From the NCBI RefSeq assembly GCF_008632955.1, contig NZ_CP043959.1, forward strand, positions 4,340,001 through 4,404,000: a DNA stretch of 64,000 nt, in the 5' to 3' direction. The position numbers were made by a program, and so were the translations under genes. Shown here piece after piece: positions 58,764-64,000 of the stretch; position 1 is the first letter of the stretch; the number at the start of each line of letters is the position of its first letter. The notes under the pieces are model-generated. The model saw only the letters and a program-made list of their open reading frames with translations. It was not told where the DNA came from and ran no database searches. This DNA is from Streptomyces tendae (GTDB lineage: Bacteria > Actinomycetota > Actinomycetes > Streptomycetales > Streptomycetaceae).

Positions 58764-59234
58764 TCAGGCTTGCGAACAGACGGCTTCCGTCCAGGTCGCC
58801 CGGAGGTCGCGGCAGACGACGGTGAGCGTTCCGTCCCAGCAGGCGATCTCGTGAACGCAGCCGTCTTCGTGCGGGAGGATCTCGTCGAGCATCACGGCGC
58901 CGAGTCCTGTCCCTCGGACGTGGTCCCCGTCGACGGAATCGATGAGGAAGCTCGACACCCCGGTGTAGCGGACGATCAGATCTCGGTCGTGCTTCCAGCA
59001 GTTGTGCCGGAGCTCGACCTCCACCTCCTCGGTGCCCGCGCCCCGGACGGCCTGAACCGTCAGGTCCTTCACACAACGCCGGCTGCGGAAGTCGTAGTGG
59101 TCCGGGTCGGTGGCGAAGGCACGGGCACCTGGGGGCAGATCACCGGCGATCGAGGGCAGGGAGCTCAGGTAGCGGGCCGGGTCCAGGAAGCCGGACAACT
59201 CCCCTGTCCGTGCGTCGAGATCGACGTACTCCAT
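58764..59234 (-). CDS. Conserved hypothetical protein
   Basis: A 156-residue protein starting MEYVDLDARTGELSGFLDP. It has DPDHYDFRSRRCVKDLTVQAV and ELRHNCWKHDRDLIVRYTGV, then AVMLDEILPHEDGCVHEIAC with several His/Cys residues that could bind metal. I do not recognise the family, but such sequences are common in Streptomyces as immunity-like or hypothetical proteins. ATG at 59234. Confidence 0.7.
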   Translation of the reverse strand: MEYVDLDARTGELSGFLDPARYLSSLPSIAGDLPPGARAFATDPDHYDFRSRRCVKDLTVQAVRGAGTEEVEVELRHNCWKHDRDLIVRYTGVSSFLIDSVDGDHVRGTGLGAVMLDEILPHEDGCVHEIACWDGTLTVVCRDLRATWTEAVCSQA

Positions 59235-59579
59235 CAGCCTGTCCTCGTCCGTAGCTCCGCCATGCCGGGGAATCGTCGCACGACGGAGGCACGTGACATG
59301 ACTGAGGGGCAGTGGTCCACGCCGGTCAACACAGCACCCGGTCCCCGTGGTTGGCGCCTCGTGAGGCGGCCGATGAGCAACTGGAGCGTCCCGTACACGC
59401 AGGAAGGGCGTAGGGCGTGGGCACCCCCTTCGGTCATCGGCCGGATCCGGGCCCGGCCCGGCCCTGCGCGTGCCCGCCGCCTTCCGGGTGACGGCCTGTC
59501 GTGGATCGGCCGTCGGGGGGTAGTGGAGGTCCACCGGACACCGGAGTGGGATCACATGTCCCCGCAGGAGGAAACGACG
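59235..59579. other. 345-nt divergent intergenic region
   Basis: Contains promoters of two hypothetical genes. No palindrome, hairpin or ORF with family similarity is seen. Confidence 0.4.
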
Positions 59580-60002
59580 ATGACCGACGACGCCTATCTC
59601 GTGCTGTTCGACGACCCCGCCGTGTCGCTGGGGGTGCCGCTCGCCGCCGTGGAGGACGCCGCCTTCCTGGACACGCCGGCCGTGCGGGCGTGGCTGGGGG
59701 CTCAGGGCGTCACCGTGACCACGCCCGGGCTGCGGCTCCTGCCGCCGGAGGAGACCTCGGCCGTCCCGGAGGGCGCCGAGCGGCTGCCCGTGCCCCTCGG
59801 CGACGAGGAGCTGAGCCGGGTGCGGCAGCTCAACGCCCCCCGCGACGTCGCCCGGATGGAGGAGGAGCTCCTTGCCTACCGCTCGTGCGCGGAGGGCCGC
59901 GAGGCACTGCTCGCCCGTGCCGTGGCGGCCGGAGTGCCGGCGCACCGGATCGCGGAGCTGACCGGCGAGGACCTCACAGCCGTCAAGGCGCTCGTCCACT
60001 GA
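59580..60002 (+). CDS. Conserved actinobacterial hypothetical protein
   Basis: A 140-residue acidic protein (DDAYLVLFDDPAVSLGVPLA) ending with AAGVPAHRIAELTGEDLTAV, which resembles a helix-turn-helix-like tail of the kind found in small Streptomyces regulators. ATG at 59580 is favoured by AGGAGGAAACG 7 nt upstream. Function unknown. Confidence 0.75.
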   Translation: MTDDAYLVLFDDPAVSLGVPLAAVEDAAFLDTPAVRAWLGAQGVTVTTPGLRLLPPEETSAVPEGAERLPVPLGDEELSRVRQLNAPRDVARMEEELLAYRSCAEGREALLARAVAAGVPAHRIAELTGEDLTAVKALVH

Positions 60003-60086
60003 GTCCCCGGCCCGCGCCCGGTCACGGCTGGGCGACCGGGCTCTGGGGCATGGCCAGGTGGGCCAGGTCCCCGGGAGGCGGGGTGC

Positions 60087-61070
60087 TCACGGCCACAGGG
60101 GCGCGGGCGTGCCGTCGGCCACCGCGGCGGGTGCGTCGGTGAGGTTCATGCGTTCGCGCAGCCGGCCGTAGAAGTCCATCGGGCCGAGGCGTACCGCGCG
60201 CAGTCTGCGAGGAGCCGCGTAGACGCCGATCCAGTCTCCGGGGCCGATGACTCCACGGACCTGCCCGTCGACGCTGACCGCGGCCCGCCCGGAGCGTTCC
60301 AGCACCCGCAGCCCGACCGGCTCGTCCGGCGCGGCCACCACCGAGCGGTTGAACGTCATGTGCGGCGCGACCGGCGTGAACACCAGCACCTCCGCGCGCG
60401 GGGAGACGACCGACCCCCGGCGGCGAAGCTGTACGCCGTCGACCGGTCGGGGTCGCCACCAGCAGCGCGTCCGCCGAGTACGAGGCGAGCAGCCTGCCCG
60501 AGATGTAGACGCCGACCGAGATCTGGCGGTCCCGGCGAGCTTCTCCAGACCACGTCGTTGAGGGCCGCCACGTCCAGCGGGACGCCCCACTCGCCGCCGT
60601 CTCGCAGTCGGGCCGCACGCTGGTCGGCGGGCAGCGGGCCCGCCCGTACCGCATGAGTGCCTCTATGTCGGCGGGGACCTCCAGGCGCCGCGAGGCACGC
60701 ATGGTCAGCAGCAGGCGCTGCTCGATCTCCATCCGGCCCTCGTGCACGGCGTCCAGCGCGGTGCGCACCTCGGTCGTGGGCACCTCCGTCAGGAAGCCCA
60801 CCCTGCCCAGGTCGACCCGAGCACCAAGGCGCCGCGGCGGCGGCCAGGCGGGCGCCGCGCAGGAAGGTGCCGTCGCCGCGAGGTGACGACCAGGTCCGGA
60901 TCGCCGCGCCGCCACCTCCTCGTGGGCGCTGTGCCGTCCGCCGTCGTCCCAGACGTCGATGTCCTTGCAGGCGATGCCGTGTTCCAGGCACCACGCCCGG
61001 ACGGTGCCGGCCGCCTCCACCGCTCGGGGCGTCCGCCGTGCACGACCATGCCGACCCGGTTCACCGTCAT
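60087..61070 (-). pseudogene. nadK: NAD kinase, at least eight frameshifts
   Basis: Blocks in all three frames reconstruct a ~330-residue NAD kinase starting at ATG 61070 (VNRVGMVVHGGRP). Recognisable blocks are VRAWCLEHGIACKDIDVW, DPDLVVTS plus GDGTFLRGARLAAAA (the GGDGT ATP-binding motif), VDLGRVGFLTEVPTTEVRTA, VPLDVAALNDVV, ISVGVYISGRLLASYSADAL and SPRAEVLVFTPVAPHMTFNR. Each junction is fixed by one base in a GC run. It would phosphorylate NAD to NADP in the cytosol and is probably a second, stress-associated copy. The density of breaks with preserved motifs points to consensus error. Confidence 0.8.
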
Positions 61071-61325
61071 CTCCGCCTCCAGGCTGCCGTTCGCCCCCGG
61101 CCGGCGGCAGCGCCTGCCGGGGCGCCCTCGCCCGAGGCCGGTGGTCCCGGTCGCCGTCGGCACTCCTCGGGCCCGTGCGCGACGTCCCTCCATCCTGGCC
61201 GTGCGGCGGGAGTACCGCACCGGGAGGCGATCGCCGTGCGGCGGGAGGGCCTCACTCACGCGGGACGGCCCGGCACCGCGCGAGGCGATGCCGGGCCGTC
61301 GGGACGTCGTGGTGCCTGCGGCGCG

Positions 61326-61448
61326 TCAGCCCTGGCGGGCCTTGAACCGCGGGTCCTTCTTGTTGATCACGAAGGTCACGCCCCGGCGGCGCACCACCTG
61401 GGCGCCGGGCTTGGCCTTCAACGAGCGCAGGGACTTGCGTACCTTCAT
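61326..61448 (-). CDS. rpmJ: Ribosomal protein bL36, cysteine-free paralogue
   Basis: A 40-residue protein MKVRKSLRSLKAKPG...VINKKDPRFKARQG, the zinc-independent (C-minus) bL36 form: the Cys/His zinc ligands of the primary form are absent. It replaces zinc-containing bL36 in the 50S subunit when zinc is scarce. ATG at 61448 follows CAGGAG. Third of three alternative ribosomal protein genes. Confidence 0.93.
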   Translation of the reverse strand: MKVRKSLRSLKAKPGAQVVRRRGVTFVINKKDPRFKARQG

Positions 61449-61491
61449 CACGAACTCCTGGTGGGGGACCCCGGACAGGGCCGGGAACCGG

Positions 61492-61749
61492 TCAGCGGCG
61501 GGCGGAGGCGGTGCCGTAGCGCCGCTCGAAGCGCTCCACGCGTCCCGCGGTGTCGAGGACGCGTGCGGTGCCGGTGTGGAACGGGTGGCTCGCCGACGAG
61601 ATCTCCACGTCGACGACCGGGTACGTCGCGCCGTCCTCCCACTCGACCGTCTTGTCCGAGTCGAGGGTGGAGCGGCTCAGGAACTGGAACCCTGCCGCGC
61701 GGTCACGGAAGACGACCGGGCGGGAGACGGGGTGGATGCCGTGCCTCAT
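61492..61749 (-). CDS. rpmE2: Ribosomal protein bL31 type B, cysteine-free
   Basis: An 85-residue protein (MRHGIHPVSRPVVFRDRAAG; SASHPFHTGTARVLDTAGRV; FERRYG) of bL31 type B, without the CxxC zinc site. ATG at 61749 follows AAAGGAC. It lies 43 nt upstream of bL36 and 53 nt after bL33, all on the minus strand. Confidence 0.95.
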   Translation of the reverse strand: MRHGIHPVSRPVVFRDRAAGFQFLSRSTLDSDKTVEWEDGATYPVVDVEISSASHPFHTGTARVLDTAGRVERFERRYGTASARR

Positions 61750-61802
61750 GGCGTGTCCTTTCTCGCGGCCTCCGCCGCGGGGAGCGGCGGAGACAAGGTG
61801 GG

Positions 61803-61967
61803 TCAGCGTTCCTCGCGGAAGAGGACGTGCTCGCCGGCGACCGCGTCGTACTTGCGCAGGACCAGACGGTCGGGGTCGTTCAGACGGTTCTTCCGCGTCA
61901 CGTAGGTGACGCCCGTGCCGGCCGTGGACTTCAGCTTGACGATCGGGCGTGCCGTGCTGCGTGCCAT
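61803..61967 (-). CDS. rpmG: Ribosomal protein bL33, cysteine-free paralogue
   Basis: A 54-residue bL33 (MARSTARPIVKLKSTAGTGV; TRKNRLNDPDRLVLRKYDA) that lacks the two CxxC pairs of zinc-binding bL33. First gene of the trio; ATG at 61967 has GAAGGAG. By family, such genes are repressed by Zur in zinc-replete cells, but I see no AT-rich Zur-like palindrome upstream; only the site at 61999-62009. Confidence 0.95.
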   Translation of the reverse strand: MARSTARPIVKLKSTAGTGVTYVTRKNRLNDPDRLVLRKYDAVAGEHVLFREER

Positions 61968-61998
61968 GAGGTGCTCCTTCCGCCGTCACCGCCCGAGT

Positions 61999-62009
61999 CG
62001 AGTGACTCG
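61999..62009. promoter_or_regulatory. Short palindrome upstream of bL33
   Basis: CGAGT-G-ACTCG is a perfect 5-bp palindrome with a 1-nt centre, about 32 nt upstream of the bL33 start. It does not resemble the known AT-rich Streptomyces Zur box, so the regulator is open. Confidence 0.3.
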
Positions 62010-62049
62010 CGCATGTCAGGCAGCAGGTGTAACAGCAACCCCCGGTGCC

Positions 62050-62394
62050 CTATTCCGCGACCCGCGCCGGCGTCGTCCGGCGCGTCCCCGTCACCTTCGA
62101 GGCGGGCAGACGGCCGGCCCGGGACGTGCCCTCCAGGGTGTCGCCTTCGATCTGGACCGCGAAGGCCAGGTTCAGCCGGAGGGGCTTGGTGACGGACTGC
62201 TTCCAGGTGACCTGGGCGCCGTCGACGGCGATGTCCCGGAGCGGTACGTCCTCGCCGGCCCCGGACGCGACGCCGACCAGGGTGTCGTCCTCCCTCCCGA
62301 ACGCGACGGCGGCCCTGATGCGGCCGACGGGGGTGGCGATGGTCAGGTCCCAGACACCTTCGATCGTGGCGGTGCGGGCGGGGTCGGCGGTCAT
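62050..62394 (-). CDS. Conserved hypothetical protein (beta-rich, lipocalin-like)
   Basis: A 114-residue all-beta protein: EGVWDLTIATPVGRIRAAVA, REDDTLVGVASGAGEDV, AQVTWKQSVTKPLRLNLAFA and GDTLEGTSRAGRLPASKV. The alternating strand/turn pattern resembles small beta-barrel proteins often linked to alcohol dehydrogenase or reductase genes. ATG at 62394 has AGGAG. Function unknown; probably cytosolic. Confidence 0.8.
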   Translation of the reverse strand: MTADPARTATIEGVWDLTIATPVGRIRAAVAFGREDDTLVGVASGAGEDVPLRDIAVDGAQVTWKQSVTKPLRLNLAFAVQIEGDTLEGTSRAGRLPASKVTGTRRTTPARVAE

Positions 62395-62449
62395 GTGCGA
62401 GGTGCTCCTGACAGGCGGGCGGGCGGGATGACGGGTGAGGCGGGATACG

Positions 62450-63139
62450 TCACAGCGCGGCCGGGGCGGGGCCCGTGGCGCGCCAGACGGTGCCGCGGCG
62501 CTCGTGGGCGAAGAGCGTCTCGACGGCGTGGGCGATGCGCGGGCCCAGTTCCCGTTCGAGCAGGTAGAGGCCCAGGTCGAGGCCCGAGGTGACGCCGGCG
62601 CCGCTGACCAGGTCGCCGTCGTCGACGACGCGGGCGCGCACCGCGTGGACGCCGGTCGCGTCGAGCATGTCGATGCCGAGGTGGTGGGTGGTGGCGTGGC
62701 GGCCCTCCAGCAAGCCGGCCATGGCCGGGACGAGCGAGCCGCCGCACACCGTGGCGACGGTCACGGTCGGGTCGTCCAGCGCCTCCTTGAGCAACGCGGG
62801 CAGGCTGGTGGTGAGGGCGCGGCCCAGCAGGACGGGGACGAACTCGTCCTGCCGCCACTCCCCCTCCCCCGCCTCGACGTCGGGCACCTCGCCGGGCTCA
62901 CCGACCCGGCCCGAGGCGCCCGGGACCACGATCAGGTCGGCGGTGCGGGGATCGAGCGTGCCGGTGGCCCGCAGGGTGAGGGTGCCGGTGCCGCTGACCA
63001 CCTCGCGCGGGCCCTCCGCGGTGACCAGCTCGACCGTGAGCGCGCCGTCGGACGCGGTGCCGCCCGCGTACAGGACCTCGTAGGGTGCGACGACGTCGAG
63101 CGGGTCGAAGCCGTCGAACAGGACGATCTGCGCGTGCAT
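62450..63139 (-). CDS. DJ-1/PfpI-family protein
   Basis: A 229-residue class-I glutamine-amidotransferase-like protein: IVLFDGFDPLDVVAPYEVLY, DLIVVPGASG, nucleophile elbow Cys in VATVCGGSLVPAMAGLLEGR and HHLGIDMLDATG. It resembles isonitrile hydratase/transcriptional-regulator-type DJ-1 proteins; the substrate is unknown. ATG at 63139. It lies 55 nt upstream of the beta-rich gene on the same strand, so the two may be co-transcribed. Confidence 0.9.
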   Translation of the reverse strand: MHAQIVLFDGFDPLDVVAPYEVLYAGGTASDGALTVELVTAEGPREVVSGTGTLTLRATGTLDPRTADLIVVPGASGRVGEPGEVPDVEAGEGEWRQDEFVPVLLGRALTTSLPALLKEALDDPTVTVATVCGGSLVPAMAGLLEGRHATTHHLGIDMLDATGVHAVRARVVDDGDLVSGAGVTSGLDLGLYLLERELGPRIAHAVETLFAHERRGTVWRATGPAPAAL

Positions 63140-63388
63140 ACGGTGTCTTCCTTCGGTGGGGATGTCCGTACTCGGCGGACGTCACCGAAGCTAACGAGCC
63201 GTCGGGCGGGCTCCCATGGGGGCGCGTGCCAGTCTCCGACGGGTTCCCGCCAACGCCGACGCCACCGGCTGCTCCCCTCACCGCCGTGCGTGCGCACGGC
63301 CGCTCGCTGTGCCTGACGGGCCGCGGGGTCGTGGCCGCGAGCCGTACATCACCACCGCGGTCGCCGGCGTCGGCGAAGACTCGTCCTC

Positions 63389-63912
63389 ATGAGCGACATG
63401 AACGCGTTCCGGGACGCGGCGAGCGCGTGGCGGCGGGCGGGCCCGGTGACCCGGCGCGCGAGCCGGCCGCGCGGCTGTCCGTCCGTACCGTCGTCCTGGT
63501 GGAGGAGCTTGGTGCCGCCGCCGCGGTCGGCGCGCCGGCCGCGCGTCACAGCCGGGACCTGGCGGCGGAGGGTGTCCGTGTGCTGCCGACGGGCGGCGCG
63601 ACGAACGTCGGCCGGTTCTCCGCACTGCTGGGCCCGCGCGGCCCGGGCCTGCGCCTGAGGGGCTCTGCGACGAGCGCGAACTCGGCCACTGCACGCCGGG
63701 GGGCGGCGCCGGAAGCCACGGCGTCTTCGTCTGCGCGGCGGACCTGGAGGACGAGCTGATCGGCGTCCTCGGCGCGGAGCGGGTGAGCGAGCCCGTGCGG
63801 GAGCAGGGCGAGTTGCGCGCCCCGAGGACCTTCCCGCGGCAGCCCGCCCAGCGTGGCCCGCCGCCCCGGCAGCAGCCCCGCCCCCTCCTACAAGCTGCTC
63901 GCCGGGCTCTGA
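63389..63912 (+). pseudogene. TOPRIM-domain (OLD-nuclease-like) protein, two or more frameshifts
   Basis: The ATG frame gives NAFRDAASAWRRAGP. After a missing C at 63442-63444 the next frame gives LSVRTVVLVEELGAAAAVGA and VRVLPTGGATNVGRFSALLG (TOPRIM VE motif). Near 63665 another frame gives CDERELGHCTPGG and FVCAADLEDELIGVLGAERV (second acidic motif DLE). These match the stand-alone TOPRIM/OLD-like nucleotidyl-transferase/hydrolase proteins of Streptomyces. The 3' end is uncertain; TGA at 63910-63912 would end SYKLLAGL. Either decayed or poorly sequenced. Confidence 0.65.
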
Positions 63913-63932
63913 CGGGCGGAGGAGGACATCGA

Positions 63933-63963
63933 TGAGGGGCGGGCGCATGGCGCCCGCCCCTCA
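63933..63963 (+). terminator. Strong terminator hairpin
   Basis: TGAGGGGCGGGCGC (63933-63946) and GCGCCCGCCCCTCA (63950-63963) form a perfect 14-bp stem with a 3-nt ATG loop, 20 nt after the TOPRIM stop. Confidence 0.85.
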
Positions 63964-64000
63964 CGTGTGTGCCGGTGCGGCCGTCAGAACCTCGGTGTCG

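Noticed and set aside
61963..62049. Zur box upstream of bL33
   Set aside because: No AT-rich palindrome resembling the Streptomyces Zur consensus could be found.
1..64000. tRNA, rRNA, integrase, transposase or phage genes
   Set aside because: No matching sequences or protein motifs were seen on either strand.

Overview
The window is a very GC-rich actinobacterial chromosome segment, almost certainly from a Streptomyces. The signs are third-codon-position GC bias, many GTG starts, GGAGG-type ribosome binding sites, frequent 4-nt gene overlaps, and characteristic families such as SpoIIE/STAS regulators, LacI-controlled sugar uptake and a phenolic-lipid type III PKS. I see no rRNA, tRNA, phage, integrase, transposase or CRISPR. 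The mix of stress, envelope, sugar and redox genes looks like accessory chromosome-arm content rather than core genome.

Layout. 0-13 kb is a stress/redox block: an SRPBCC protein, hemerythrin, then one long minus-strand series (PhyH dioxygenase, sulfite-oxidase-fold enzyme, membrane Rieske protein, DUF1360, small exported protein, zinc alcohol dehydrogenase, catalase-fold protein). A divergent LacI regulator with a 26-bp palindrome controls its head. An MFS exporter, a TetR/quinone-oxidoreductase pair and a universal stress protein follow. 13-26 kb holds a secreted DUF3103 protein, a frameshifted FUSC transporter, an SDR next to a polyprenyl diphosphate synthase, Dps, an AraC/monooxygenase/esterase group and an orphan cytochrome oxidase subunit I. 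26-39 kb carries two SpoIIE-type phosphatases, a STAS protein, a second molybdopterin enzyme, a sortase-tagged hydrolase, and a secreted pair (PQQ-type sugar dehydrogenase; ThuA-DUF1080 protein) whose ricin modules come from one sequence.

38.7-42.4 kb is an srsABC-type phenolic-lipid operon divergent from a UbiA prenyltransferase. 42.8-50.4 kb is an envelope/lipid group (metallo-hydrolase, YihY/BrkB, MGDG-synthase-like glycosyltransferase, SDR, DMT transporter, polysaccharide deacetylase), followed by OsmC, a TetR remnant and two small enzymes. 50.4-57.9 kb is a LacI-controlled glycan locus: binding protein, two permeases, GH1, GH144-like glucanase, with shared operator half-sites. 58-64 kb has small conserved proteins, a heavily frameshifted NAD kinase, three cysteine-free alternative ribosomal proteins (bL33, bL31, bL36), a DJ-1/PfpI protein and a broken TOPRIM gene.

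Data quality matters here. Many genes are interrupted by loss of a single C or G in short GC runs, concentrated at 27.7-32.5, 60.1-61.1 and 63.4-63.9 kb. The two ricin modules serve as an internal control: they differ by five single-C losses and no substitution over 374 nt. I therefore read most of the 'pseudogenes' below as intact genes with consensus errors.
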